Source: JAFMJV01 sp963800275 (GTDB taxonomy: Bacteria > Chloroflexota > Limnocylindria > Limnocylindrales > CSP1-4). From it: a DNA stretch of 64,000 bases. Positions 8,422 to 17,293 of the stretch are shown here, piece after piece. The stretch covers positions 372,001 to 436,000 of the forward strand of contig CAWDAI010000007.1 in assembly GCA_963800275.1 (NCBI GenBank). The letters are read 5' to 3'. Both the position numbers and the translations under genes were made by a program. Every line of letters starts with the position of its first letter. Within the stretch, counting starts at the first letter, position 1. Under the pieces are notes generated by a model that saw only the letters and a list, made by a program, of their open reading frames with translations, had not been told where the DNA came from and searched no databases.

Positions 8422-9324
8422 TTGAGGTGGGGACGGGATCGCACGTCGGCCGGCGAGCGCCGCTTTGGTCTCGCGCTGGCCTTGCCGGCGCTCGTCGCGA
8501 TCTTCGCGGTCGTGCTCATCCCGCTCATCGATGCGCTGGTCCTGAGCTTCCAGCAACAGGATCTCGCCAGGCCCCAGAACGACGGCTTCGTCGGGCTGGA
8601 CAACTACATCAGGCTGGCGACCGATGAACGGTTCCTGAACTCAGTTCGTGCTACCGCCACCTTCGCGCTGACGTCCATCGCCATCGAACTGCCCCTCGCC
8701 ATCGCGATCGCCCTCGTCCTGACCCAGTCGTTCAGGGGCCGTGGCCTGGCGCGCGCCCTGATGATCCTGCCCTGGGCCCTGCCGGCCGTGGTCGCGGCAT
8801 CGATGTGGAAGTGGATCTACAACGCCGACTTCGGTGTGCTCAACGCCCTCCTGCAGCAACTGGGGCTCATCGACGAATACCAGGTCTGGCTCGCCGATCC
8901 GAACTGGGCCATGGGCCTGATCATCCTCGCCAACGTGTGGAAGGAGACGCCGCTCACCGTGCTCCTGCTGCTGGGTGCCCTGATGGCGATCCCGGCGGCA
9001 CCGTACGAGGCAGCGAACATCGACGGAGCCTCTGCCTGGCAGCGGTTCCGCTACATCACCTTCCCGCTGATCCTGCCCATCCTCATCGTGGCCGGGCTGC
9101 TGCAGCTGATCTGGGGATTCCAGACCTTCGAGATCCCGCAGATCATCACGGGAGGCGGTCCGGAGAGCTCCACCCAGCTGGTGTCGTTACGGATCTATGC
9201 CACGACGTTCCGGTCGCTGCGCTTCGGTCTTGGTGCCGCCATGGCCTATTCGGTGGCGATGCTCCTGCTCATCCCGGCGATCATCTACATTCGCAAGGCT
9301 CACAAGTCGATCGTGGAGATGTAG
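8422..9324 (+). CDS. sugar ABC transporter permease (MalF-like)
   Basis: This 300-residue inner-membrane subunit has six predicted helices. It shows FVGLDNYIRLATDERFLNSV before the second helix and the cytoplasmic EAA loop (YEAANIDGASAWQRFRYITF) that docks on the ATPase. The family fits MalF/UgpA-type permeases. The start is a TTG at 8422 close behind a weak GCAGG site. Translation is followed after three bases by the second permease, so the two are probably coupled. With the upstream binding protein it forms a complete membrane part of an importer that lacks its own ATPase gene. Confidence 0.9.
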   Translation: MRWGRDRTSAGERRFGLALALPALVAIFAVVLIPLIDALVLSFQQQDLARPQNDGFVGLDNYIRLATDERFLNSVRATATFALTSIAIELPLAIAIALVLTQSFRGRGLARALMILPWALPAVVAASMWKWIYNADFGVLNALLQQLGLIDEYQVWLADPNWAMGLIILANVWKETPLTVLLLLGALMAIPAAPYEAANIDGASAWQRFRYITFPLILPILIVAGLLQLIWGFQTFEIPQIITGGGPESSTQLVSLRIYATTFRSLRFGLGAAMAYSVAMLLLIPAIIYIRKAHKSIVEM

Positions 9325-9327
9325 CTG

Positions 9328-10230
9328 ATGTCCACGAGCAGGCGAGCGCGCTTGACGGTCCCACCCAAGCCGAGACAGGTGGTCTGGCGTCACCGACTCG
9401 GCCGCATCGGCCTGTACACGGCCGTCGTCCTGATCATGGTCTGGACGCTCGCACCGTATGCCTGGATGGTGATCTCGTCACTCGCGTTCAAGGCCGACCT
9501 GCTGGAGATCCCGGCAAAGCTCATCCCCGATCGGTTCACGCTTGACAACTACCGCGAACTGTTCGGCGCTACCGAAGGCGCATCGGCTAACGCGGAGCTC
9601 TTCCTCTCGTCGCTCAGGAACTCGGCCATCATCTCTACGAGCACGACGGCGCTGGCGCTGACGCTCGGCATCTTCGCTGCCTACGCCGTGACCCGGGTCA
9701 ACTTTCCGGGCCGGAGGCAGTACCTGTTCGGTGCCATGAGCGTGCAGATGGTGCCGCCGATCGCGATCGTGATCCCGATGTACGTGATCCTCCGCAACCT
9801 GGGCATCCTCGATACGTACATGGGGCTCGTGCTCGTGTACATGAGCCTGATCCTGCCGCTGGCCATCTGGATGCTGCGGAGCTACTTCGCGTCGATCCCC
9901 CGGGAGCTCGAGGAAGCCGCCATGATCGACGGTGCGACCCGGGTCGGCGCCCTCCTGCGCGTCACGTTGCCCCTCGCGATCCCGGGCGTCATCACGGTCG
10001 CGGTCTTCGCCTTCGTGGTGTCCTGGAACGAGTACCTGTACGCGTTCATCCTGACCAACGTCGATGCCAAGACCCTGCCGGTGCTGATCGGTGAGTTCAG
10101 CACGAAGCTCGGCCTGGAGCATCTGAAGGTCGCAGCCGCCGGTGTCGTTGCGAGCCTTCCGCCGCTCATCCTCGCCTTCGCCTTCCAGCGGTACCTGATC
10201 CGGGGGATGACGGCCGGGGCGGTGAAGTAG
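9328..10230 (+). CDS. sugar ABC transporter permease (MalG-like)
   Basis: This 300-residue partner permease has six predicted helices and the EAA loop LEEAAMIDGATRVGALLRVT. The SWNEYLYAF segment and the C-terminal LIRGMTAGAVK are typical of MalG/UgpE-type subunits. The ATG at 9328 lies three bases after the MalF-like stop, which implies an obligatory pair. It completes the importer. No catabolic enzyme is linked to this transporter, because downstream DNA turns into att-like sequence and a gene on the other strand. Confidence 0.9.
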   Translation: MSTSRRARLTVPPKPRQVVWRHRLGRIGLYTAVVLIMVWTLAPYAWMVISSLAFKADLLEIPAKLIPDRFTLDNYRELFGATEGASANAELFLSSLRNSAIISTSTTALALTLGIFAAYAVTRVNFPGRRQYLFGAMSVQMVPPIAIVIPMYVILRNLGILDTYMGLVLVYMSLILPLAIWMLRSYFASIPRELEEAAMIDGATRVGALLRVTLPLAIPGVITVAVFAFVVSWNEYLYAFILTNVDAKTLPVLIGEFSTKLGLEHLKVAAAGVVASLPPLILAFAFQRYLIRGMTAGAVK

Positions 10231-10377
10231 GGCGCGACCGGGACAGGCACCGACGCTCGGACCAGAGCCGATCTCGACCCCGAGCGTGGGATAGGCGCGT
10301 AGGGGTCAGCGTAGGGGTCAAACGAGCCAAAACGACCCCACGGACAGCCCGAATCGCGCCATTTCACCCGTGGCAAT

Positions 10378-10396
10378 TGGAGCCGACACTCGGATT
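10378..10396 (-). repeat. 19-base copy of the tRNA-Thr 3' end (possible att remnant A)
   Basis: TGGAGCCGACACTCGGATT is identical to 52804-52822, which encodes CCA, the discriminator, the acceptor 3' strand and the start of the T arm of tRNA-Thr. The match ends after 19 bases. It has the same orientation as the copies at 25.45 and 52.80 kb and may mark an older integration end. Confidence 0.5.
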
Positions 10397-10459
10397 GCGC
10401 AGGCTAGCCGGACACCAGCCGCGACGGACGGCCATCGTTCCGGGAGTTCCATCGGCTCC

Positions 10460-10488
10460 AGCCCGCCCCGGCGCTGCCGGGGCGGGCT
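10460..10488. terminator. bidirectional GC-rich hairpin
   Basis: AGCCCGCCCCGGC at 10460-10472 pairs perfectly with its complement at 10476-10488 around a three-base loop. It lies between convergent genes, the permease from the left and the propeller-like protein from the right, so it can serve both. No T-tract is present. Confidence 0.55.
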
Positions 10489-10562
10489 GCGAAGCGTAGA
10501 GCGGAGCCTCGCCAGCCTGGCTGTGGCCAGTGCGCACGACCACGGTCAGCCGAAGCCCTCGG

Positions 10563-11780
10563 TCACCGTTCGCCAAGTCGACGGTAGGCGCGCTTCAACT
10601 CCTTGCTGATCGGAAGCCCCAGGGCCTCGCGGATCTCGTATGCACTCGCGACGTTCCACGGATCGAGCTGCAGAGTCCGCTTGTTGGCCTGGCTGAAGGC
10701 CTTGCTGTTCTTGGCCCCGCTCATCCGGGTCCAACCCCCGCCCATGGCGTCGAGGAACGCCACGAGCTCGGCGGCTTTGGCGCTGGCATCGCCGGGCCAC
10801 GGCCAGGCGGCCATGTCCTCCGCCAGCGTTGCCGCGTTGTCGGCCAGTCCACGCGCAGCCTTGCGTGCTTGCTGCAGCGTCCGCAGCGGCTTCTTCAGGA
10901 CGCGCGCTCGTTCTGCGTTGTAGGCATCGGCCAGCTCTGTGTAGCGTGCGGCACTGTCATCGAGAGAAGCCACCTGGCGCGCAGCGGAGGTCTCGGCGAT
11001 CCACAGCGCCGGGATCTTGCGATCGCCGTATGCCGGCGCTTGGCCCACGACGAGCACGCTACCGTCGTCGAGGACCGAGGCCGCCCGAAGTTCCGCGGAG
11101 CCGAGGAGCGGCTCCGGGGACCGGGTCCACGTCGCGCCATCCGCACTGGTCGCGACGATCCCGTCACCGATGGCGATGCCGCCGCTCGCGAGCGGGATGA
11201 CGAGGTCGATAGCCTGGAGCTCCGGTACCGGCATCCACTCGCCCGTGTCAGATGGTGCGCTGGCCCAGCCATCCGGGCCGAGCATGAGACGGTGCTCGCC
11301 GACCTCGATCGAAGGGGCATCCGCGGGCGCCGGGGAGCCAGCCGCATCTCGCCAGTCGATGCCGTCGCTCGATGCCCACGCGGGCGATGGCCCGATGAAG
11401 AGCCAGCCGTCCGTTCCGTGCTCCAGGGCGAGCACGTCTCCGACGGCTGCCGGTGGCCGGTCCACCGGCGACCAGCCGGACCGCCCATCCGACGAGTACC
11501 ACACGGTCGCCCTGTCACCCTGCTTGCGGTGGTCGGCAGCGATGACCGCAGCCGCGGTCCCATCTGCGGCGACGTCGGCCAGTGCCGTGCCCGTCAGGCC
11601 GGAGACCGCGAGCCGACGCCAAACGAGATCGTCCTGGCTCTCCGACTGGGTCAGGGCCGGTCCACACACGGCCGCGGCGAGCAGCGTCGCCATCCCGGCC
11701 GCGACCAGCGACCGCCTGCTCGATAGCGGTATGACAGATGCTCCCACTGATGGGCTGAAGGGTCGGGTGGACTCGTCCAT
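10563..11780 (-). CDS. secreted propeller-like protein with C-terminal helical domain
   Basis: The protein has 405 residues and starts at ATG 11780, with AAGGAG nine bases upstream. A signal peptide with a basic n-region (SSRRSLVAAGMATLLAAAVCG) covers residues ~20-44. Residues 45-290 contain at least four spaced repeats of the form WxSxDGxxW: VWYSSDGRSGWSPV, AWASSDGIDWRDAA, GWASAPSDTGEWMPV and IVATSADGATWTRS. These are like the BNR/Asp-box repeats of sialidase-type beta-propellers. Catalytic sialidase residues are not evident, so it is probably a binding or structural propeller. Residues ~295-400 are Ala/Arg/Lys-rich and helical. It appears to be transcribed alone. Confidence 0.7.
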   Translation of the reverse strand: MDESTRPFSPSVGASVIPLSSRRSLVAAGMATLLAAAVCGPALTQSESQDDLVWRRLAVSGLTGTALADVAADGTAAAVIAADHRKQGDRATVWYSSDGRSGWSPVDRPPAAVGDVLALEHGTDGWLFIGPSPAWASSDGIDWRDAAGSPAPADAPSIEVGEHRLMLGPDGWASAPSDTGEWMPVPELQAIDLVIPLASGGIAIGDGIVATSADGATWTRSPEPLLGSAELRAASVLDDGSVLVVGQAPAYGDRKIPALWIAETSAARQVASLDDSAARYTELADAYNAERARVLKKPLRTLQQARKAARGLADNAATLAEDMAAWPWPGDASAKAAELVAFLDAMGGGWTRMSGAKNSKAFSQANKRTLQLDPWNVASAYEIREALGLPISKELKRAYRRLGER

Positions 11781-11947
11781 GGCGAGGTTCTCCTTGTGCT
11801 TGCCTCGACCCCTTGGACCGGGGATCGTTTACCGGCAGCATCGGGTCGGTCGCTCGAGCGGGCGGAGCGGTGGGCCGACGGGGTCGCTGTCAACCTGCGG
11901 ACGTGTTCGGTGACACCGCCCGCACCCGCAGCGGGACGTCGATGGGA

Positions 11948-11972
11948 AGGCCCACCTGCAGAAGGTGGGCCT
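11948..11972 (-). terminator. hairpin downstream of the first cyclase gene
   Basis: AGGCCCACCT at 11948-11957 pairs with AGGTGGGCCT at 11963-11972 around a five-base loop, about 100 bases past the cyclase/AAA/TPR stop codon on the minus strand. It is probably a second-stage terminator. Confidence 0.45.
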
Positions 11973-12039
11973 GGGTGGCTGCACAGCGATGAGGCCGCGG
12001 TGCGCCTGCTCGATGGGTGTCAGCCCCTCGACCAGCGCA

Positions 12040-12067
12040 CCACGAGGCCGTCCACATCGCCTCGTGG
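12040..12067 (-). terminator. hairpin just after the first cyclase/AAA/TPR gene
   Basis: CCACGAGGC at 12040-12048 pairs exactly with GCCTCGTGG at 12059-12067, six bases beyond the minus-strand stop at 12073. It is the likely primary transcription terminator. Confidence 0.5.
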
Positions 12068-12072
12068 TCTGT

Positions 12073-15000
12073 CTAGCGCGGGCATTCGTCGGCTTCAGCT
12101 GGCGCCGCCAGCGTGACCTCGAACGCTCGTGCCTGGTCGACAAGCGCCGTGGCCCCCTTGCGCCTGTAGGACCTGACGGCCTGCGCCACTGCCTCGCGAG
12201 CGCCCGTGGCATCGCCCAGGCCATGGCGAGCTCGTGCGAGGATCAAGTACGTGTCACCCCGATCCACCGGCGTGTCGGCGGGGACGAGCGCCGCCGCCTC
12301 TTCCGCGATCGACACCGCCTCGGCGGAGAACCCACGGTTCAGGCGAACGAGCGCGAGCGCCTGCCGCGTGGCTGACTGCGTCCAGACGTCCGTGCCCTCG
12401 ACGAACGCCAGTGCGCCCGTGGTCACTGCGTCCGCCTCATCGATGCGCCCCTGACCGACGAGGAGGCGCGCGAGGAGAGCCAGCAGCCACACATGGGTAG
12501 ACGTATCGCCGACACGGGCCATCTGCGCCACGGCTTCACGCACGTCGCCCTCGGCCGCAGCGTGGTCTCCCGCGGCGAACTCGATGCGCGCGTGATCCGC
12601 AGCGAGGTTCGGCAGCCAGTAATCCTCCCCCGTCGCGCGCACCGCGTCCGCACCTTCGTGCCACAGGCGTCGGCCAACATCGAACTGCCCGAGATAGGCC
12701 GTGAGCACGCCACGCGCCACCAGGGCGAGCCCGCGCGCGATGGGCTGGTGCTCGAACTCGGGAAGATCGGTCTCGAGCCGGGCCAGCCCTTCGTCCACCG
12801 TGCCCGGGCCCCAGGTCAGGCCCTGGAGTCCCAGGATCCGCATGCGACGCTCCAGCATGCGGTCGCCGGCAGCCGCGGCAGCGCGCTCGGCTCGGAGGTT
12901 GGCGTCGATGGCATCGGCGACCCGCATCGACTGGTGGAGGGCGTTCGCCTCCATCAGATGAGCGTAGGCCAGGGCCCGGTCGTCGCCCAGGTCCCGCAGT
13001 ATCGCGAGGTGCTGCTGTGCTGAACGGATGACGACTTCGTAGTCGGGGGCGTCTTCCTCGCCAGGCCCGAACATGTCCAGGTGCATCCTGAGCAAGCCCG
13101 CCAAGGCCTGCTGGGCAGCGCCGCCCGAACTCGCGGCCAAGTCATCCAGCCCGTCCGCCAGCTCGCGGCCACGCTGGTAGTCCTCGGCCCACGCACAGAG
13201 CATGGCCAGCTCGTGACCGGCCTCGAAGCGGTTGGCCGGGTCACGGGCGAGGTCCCAGGCCCGCTCGAGCATGCCGATGGCAGCGGCCGTGTCTCCCGAC
13301 CAGGCGGCACGGCGGCCGGCCCGCAGCAGGTGGCCGGCCGCGGCGTCTGCGAGGGCCGCGGTCGCGGGGGATCGGTCGCCGAGCTCCGAACGGTAGCGAT
13401 GGGCGCGTTCGAGGTGGAAGCCGAGGATCTCCTCGTACTCGTCGGCACGGTCGCCGGCCACACTCGTGAGCCAGTCGGCGAAGGCGGCATGGAGCGCCGC
13501 GCGGTCGACCTTGGCGAGCGCCTCGTACGCCGCATCGCGAAGGAGCACGTGGCGGAAGCGGTAGGCATCGCCGATGGTCAGCGCCGCGCGGTCGGGCCGC
13601 AGCAACTCACGGCGCACCAGGTCGAGCAGGCGCTGCCCGAGCTCGCCCCGCGATTCGATCGGTGACAGTTCCGCGAGCGCGGCGGCCTCGAAGCTGCGAC
13701 CGATGACCGCGGCCCGTCGAGCCACCTCGCGGTCGGGCTGGGGCAGACCATCGATGCGCGCCGCGAGCAGCGAGCGGATGGTCGGCGGCAGCTCGACCCC
13801 CGCCGCTGCGCCGGTGAAGATCCACCCGTCATCGGCCGTCTCGACGAGCTCGCCACGCTCGCGCAGCAGGCCCACCATCTCCTCGAGGAAGAGCGGGTTA
13901 CCCTCGGCCGCGGCAGCGATCCGTTCAGCCAGCGCAGCGGGCACGGCGGCTCCGCCGGTCTGGGCCGCGACCAGGCTGTGTGCAGCCTCCGGGTCGAGGG
14001 CGTCGAGCCGCAGCACGTGTGCCCGCTCGCGTCCGCCTGCCCAGGTCGGGTGTGCCTCACCCAGGTCGGGGCGAGCGGTAGCGACGATGGCGAGGGCGGT
14101 GTCGAAGGCGTGGTCGAGGAGGTACTCGATGAAGTGGAGCAGCGTGGGTTCGGCCCAGTGGAGGTCCTCCACGACGAGCAGGACCGGTCGCTGTCGCCCG
14201 AGCCCCTCCAGCAGCGAGCGGAGGGCCCAGAAGCGCTCGTCGGAGACGACCGCTGCAGAGCTCAGGCCGATCGTGCCGGCCACCATCGCCCCCACGCGCG
14301 GGTCGGCCTGGGCATCTGACACGAGCGACGCCAAGCGGGCCCTGGCCGAAGCTGCGTCGTCGCCCTCCTCGATACCCGCCGCGGCGTGGATGATCTCGCG
14401 TACGGGCCACCAGGTGATGCCATCGCCGTAGGGCAGGCAGCGCCCGATGAGCACCCACGTCGAGGCCGGCCCCGCGAGGATCGCCTCGCGCACGAGCCGG
14501 CTCTTGCCCACGCCGGCGGCGCCCGCGATCGTCATCAGCACCGGGCGCCGCTCAGCGTGCGCCTCATCGACGCGTGCACGCAACTGGGCCAGCTCAGGCT
14601 CACGGCCGAGCATGGGCGCGTCCGTGTGTATGCGCCGCCCCCGCGACGCAGCCACCTCCAGCAGCCGCCAGGCACGGACGGGCTCGGCCTTGCCCTTGAC
14701 CGACAGCGGCGCGATCGGGTCCAGTCGCGCGACTTCGCCGGTGAGCCGCATCGTGGCTTCGTCGAGGATGATCTCGCCTGGTTCCGCCACCGCCTGCAAG
14801 CGGGCAGCGGTGTTGACCGCATCGCCCGTCGCGTAGGTCCCGCCCGAGAGGGAGTCACCGGCGATGACCTCGCCGGTCGTGAGCCCCGTGCGCAGCGCGA
14901 TGGTCACGCCTTGCTCGGCGGCCAGGCTCGCGTTGAGCGGTTCGACCGCCGCGCGCATGGCGGCCGCGGCTCGCACGGCGCGGACCGCGTCATCCTCGTG

Positions 15001-15306
15001 GGCGGCAGGCAGGCCGAAGACGGCCATGAGCGCGTCGCCGATGAACTTCTCGACGCTCCCGCCGTACGACTCGATGAGCGTCTTCATCGTCTCGTGGTAG
15101 CGAGTCATGACCAGCCGCACGACCTCTGGGTCGCGAGTCTCACCCAGCGCAGTCGAGCCCACGACGTCGCAGAAGAGGACCGTGACGGTCTTGCGCACGC
15201 CCGTTCCGAGGGCGGGTGTGGCCATCTGCCCGAGCCGGGCGCCGCAGTCTGGGCAGAAACGCGCACCCGCCGGGACGGGGGCCGTGCACGCGGAACACGT
15301 GGTCAT
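12073..15306 (-). CDS. adenylate cyclase / AAA ATPase / TPR regulator, paralogue 1
   Basis: This is a cytosolic single chain of about 1077 residues. Residues 4-21 form a zinc ribbon (CSAC...CPDC). Residues ~38-205 are a class III nucleotidyl cyclase with both metal aspartates (FCDVVGST, D47; EKFIGDALMAVFG, D91), a purine-selecting Lys (K87) and the ATGDAVNTAARL segment with the Asn and Arg of the active site. Catalytic competence as an adenylate cyclase is therefore plausible. A STAND/AAA module follows, with Walker A GAAGVGKS (262-269) and a LLVVEDLHWAEP Walker-B region. Residues ~650-1070 are Ala-rich TPR-like helices. The ATG at 15306 places the zinc ribbon at the N-terminus. A GTG at 15333, overlapping the permease stop, is an alternative. 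It follows the dipeptide-type transporter genes. Confidence 0.88.
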   Translation of the reverse strand: MTTCSACTAPVPAGARFCPDCGARLGQMATPALGTGVRKTVTVLFCDVVGSTALGETRDPEVVRLVMTRYHETMKTLIESYGGSVEKFIGDALMAVFGLPAAHEDDAVRAVRAAAAMRAAVEPLNASLAAEQGVTIALRTGLTTGEVIAGDSLSGGTYATGDAVNTAARLQAVAEPGEIILDEATMRLTGEVARLDPIAPLSVKGKAEPVRAWRLLEVAASRGRRIHTDAPMLGREPELAQLRARVDEAHAERRPVLMTIAGAAGVGKSRLVREAILAGPASTWVLIGRCLPYGDGITWWPVREIIHAAAGIEEGDDAASARARLASLVSDAQADPRVGAMVAGTIGLSSAAVVSDERFWALRSLLEGLGRQRPVLLVVEDLHWAEPTLLHFIEYLLDHAFDTALAIVATARPDLGEAHPTWAGGRERAHVLRLDALDPEAAHSLVAAQTGGAAVPAALAERIAAAAEGNPLFLEEMVGLLRERGELVETADDGWIFTGAAAGVELPPTIRSLLAARIDGLPQPDREVARRAAVIGRSFEAAALAELSPIESRGELGQRLLDLVRRELLRPDRAALTIGDAYRFRHVLLRDAAYEALAKVDRAALHAAFADWLTSVAGDRADEYEEILGFHLERAHRYRSELGDRSPATAALADAAAGHLLRAGRRAAWSGDTAAAIGMLERAWDLARDPANRFEAGHELAMLCAWAEDYQRGRELADGLDDLAASSGGAAQQALAGLLRMHLDMFGPGEEDAPDYEVVIRSAQQHLAILRDLGDDRALAYAHLMEANALHQSMRVADAIDANLRAERAAAAAGDRMLERRMRILGLQGLTWGPGTVDEGLARLETDLPEFEHQPIARGLALVARGVLTAYLGQFDVGRRLWHEGADAVRATGEDYWLPNLAADHARIEFAAGDHAAAEGDVREAVAQMARVGDTSTHVWLLALLARLLVGQGRIDEADAVTTGALAFVEGTDVWTQSATRQALALVRLNRGFSAEAVSIAEEAAALVPADTPVDRGDTYLILARARHGLGDATGAREAVAQAVRSYRRKGATALVDQARAFEVTLAAPAEADECPR

Positions 15307-15329
15307 CGCCGACGAGTGTACCGGCAGCG

Positions 15330-16289
15330 TCACCCGTGCCAGTGGGAGATGCGCGGATCAAGGAGGGCGTAGGCGAGGTCGGCAACGAGGTTAGCCACGA
15401 CGATGAGGAAGGTCCCCAAGAGCAGCGTGCCCATGAGCACCGGCAGGTCCTCCGAGGTGATGGACTTCGCCGCCAGCTGCCCGATGCCGGGCCAGCTGAA
15501 GACCGACTCGATGACGACGACGCCACCGAGCACGAAGCCCAGGTCCATCGCCGCCTGGGTCACGATGGGCAGCAGCGCGTTGCGGAAGGCGTGTCGCCAG
15601 ACGACCCGACCCTCGGGCACCCCCTTCGCCCGCGCCGTGACCACGTACTGACTGTGGAGTTCCTCGATCATCACGGTCCGCGCGACGCGGATGTAGAAGG
15701 GTGTCAGGGCCACCGCCAGGGTGATCGCCGGGAGCGCCAGCCCGCCGAGATCGAGCGGGTCGTAGTGGGTGTTGGCGATGGGAAAGAGCGCGATGCCGAA
15801 GTCCTGGCGCAAGCGGAAGGCGAAGGCATAGATGAGCATGAGCCCCAGCAGGAAGGAGGGCACGGAGATCATCAGGGAGCTGAAGACCGCGCCGACGCGG
15901 TCGAGACGGCTACCGGGCTTACGGGCCGAAGCGACACCCACCGGCAGGCCCAGCGCCAGGGCCAGGACGATCCCGCTGAGGGCCAGCTCGAAGGTGGCCG
16001 GCAGCTTGCCCAGGATGAGGTCCGTCACGGGCAGCCCGCCCGACTGGTAGGAGGTCCCGAAGTCGAATCGGGCCACGCCCGCGAGATAGTCGCCCAGCTG
16101 CTCGACCGGAGATCGGTCGAGCCCGAGCGACTCGCGGATGCGCTCGACCGCAGCCGACGAGGCCTTCGGTCCGGCGATGGCCTTGGCCGGGTCCGCCGGC
16201 GCCATGAAGGTCAGCATGAACGCGAGCACCGAGACAGCCAGGAGCACGAAGACCGACCACACGATGCGGCGGGCCAGGAAGGTCAGCAT
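15330..16289 (-). CDS. peptide/nickel-type ABC transporter permease (DppB-like)
   Basis: This 319-residue inner-membrane protein begins MLTFLARRIVWSVFVLLAVS, the standard start of DppB/OppB permeases, and has six predicted helices. It carries the conserved EAA-type loop (ARAKGVPEGRVVWRHAFRNA) and FSWPGIGQLAAKSI near the C-terminus. Its start touches the stop of the DppC-like gene. Together with that permease and the binding protein it forms the membrane and capture parts of a dipeptide/oligopeptide-class importer. No DppD or DppF ATPase gene is linked, which is unusual for this class. Confidence 0.92.
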   Translation of the reverse strand: MLTFLARRIVWSVFVLLAVSVLAFMLTFMAPADPAKAIAGPKASSAAVERIRESLGLDRSPVEQLGDYLAGVARFDFGTSYQSGGLPVTDLILGKLPATFELALSGIVLALALGLPVGVASARKPGSRLDRVGAVFSSLMISVPSFLLGLMLIYAFAFRLRQDFGIALFPIANTHYDPLDLGGLALPAITLAVALTPFYIRVARTVMIEELHSQYVVTARAKGVPEGRVVWRHAFRNALLPIVTQAAMDLGFVLGGVVVIESVFSWPGIGQLAAKSITSEDLPVLMGTLLLGTFLIVVANLVADLAYALLDPRISHWHG

Positions 16290-17257
16290 CAGGTCCGCTG
16301 GGTGTGCGGGTCGACGGCGTCACGGACAGCGTCGCCCAGCAGGTTGAAGGCCAGCACCGTGACGAAGATGGCCACGGCCGGCAAGAGGGGCAGCCGGGGG
16401 TCCGTCGTGAGCGAGCCGGTCTGCCGCTCGAGCATCGTGCCCCAGGTGGGCGCATCGATGGGGGCACCCGCGCCGAGGAACGAAAGGGCAGCCTCGAAGA
16501 GGATGGTCGTGGCGATGCCCAGCGAGCCATAGACCAGCGCCAGCGGCAGGACGTGCGGAAGCAGGTGTCGCCGCATGATGGCCATGTTGCTTGTGCCCAG
16601 CGCGCGGGCGGCGGCGACGAACTCGAGATTGCGGAGCATCAGGACACGGGCATAGATGAGGCGGGCCATGGTCGTCCAGAGCACGGCCGCGATGACGATG
16701 GTGACGAGCTCGAGACTGCGGCCCAGGACCGAGGTCAGGGCCATGGCCAGGAGCAGCGCCGGGAAGGCGAGGCCGACGTCGGTGATGCGCATGAGGCCGG
16801 ATTCGACGGGGATGGAGAGGCCGAAGCCGCCGGGCAGGCCGAGACGCGGCGAGCGCACGAAACCCGCCACCACACCCACGACCACTCCCAGCAGCACGGC
16901 CAGCGTGTTGGCCACGAGTCCCACGAACAAGGTCGCTCTGCCCGCGTACAGCAGTTGGCTGAGATAGTCCCGACCGAGCTGGTCGGTGCCCAACGGGAAC
17001 ATCGCGCTCGGGGGCGCGGACAGCTCGCCGATGGGGATCTCGTGTCGGAACTGATGGGTCGGGTCGTGCGGTGCGAGCCACGGGGCCAATACCGCCGATG
17101 CCACCACCAGCGTGACCAGGGTGCCGCCGATCCAGAACGCCGGATCACGCACGAGCGAGCGCCTGGTGCGGGAGGCACTGGTCGGAGCCAGCGCCTCCTC
17201 GGCACCAGGCGGCTCATCGCCGATCAGGAAGTCGGCATGGTCGACTCGGCCGGACAT
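16289..17257 (-). CDS. peptide/nickel-type ABC transporter permease (DppC-like)
   Basis: This 322-residue protein has an N-terminal cytoplasmic stretch, a first helix near residue 40 (IGGTLVTLVVASAVLAPW), the periplasmic HPLGTDQLGRD-type motif (MFPLGTDQLGRDYLSQLLY) and an EAA loop (AARALGTSNMAIMRRHLLPH). These are diagnostic of DppC/OppC permeases. It lies 36 bases after the binding-protein gene and overlaps the DppB-like start. DppC upstream of DppB is the reverse of the common order. The substrate is unknown: peptides, oligosaccharides and metal chelates are all carried by this class. Confidence 0.92.
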   Translation of the reverse strand: MSGRVDHADFLIGDEPPGAEEALAPTSASRTRRSLVRDPAFWIGGTLVTLVVASAVLAPWLAPHDPTHQFRHEIPIGELSAPPSAMFPLGTDQLGRDYLSQLLYAGRATLFVGLVANTLAVLLGVVVGVVAGFVRSPRLGLPGGFGLSIPVESGLMRITDVGLAFPALLLAMALTSVLGRSLELVTIVIAAVLWTTMARLIYARVLMLRNLEFVAAARALGTSNMAIMRRHLLPHVLPLALVYGSLGIATTILFEAALSFLGAGAPIDAPTWGTMLERQTGSLTTDPRLPLLPAVAIFVTVLAFNLLGDAVRDAVDPHTQRT

Positions 17258-17293
17258 CGAGGCGGTCGCGCCTTCGCCGCAGGCGCTCTCGAC

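Larger units (their letters stand above)
10231..10562. other. intergenic junction with att-like repeats and a hairpin
   Basis: This 330-base gap has no gene. It carries a pair of AGGGGTCA-type direct repeats at about 10303-10325, a 19-base match to the 3' end of the tRNA-Thr gene at 10378-10396, and a strong GC hairpin at 10460-10488. The order and orientation of the first two resemble the sequence left of tRNA-Thr at 52.73-52.85 kb. Confidence 0.55.

Noticed and set aside
10530..11726. Plus frame of 398 codons opposite the propeller-like protein
   Set aside because: The minus frame has a signal peptide, ribosome site and WxSxDGxxW repeats. The plus frame is its Arg/Gly-rich shadow.
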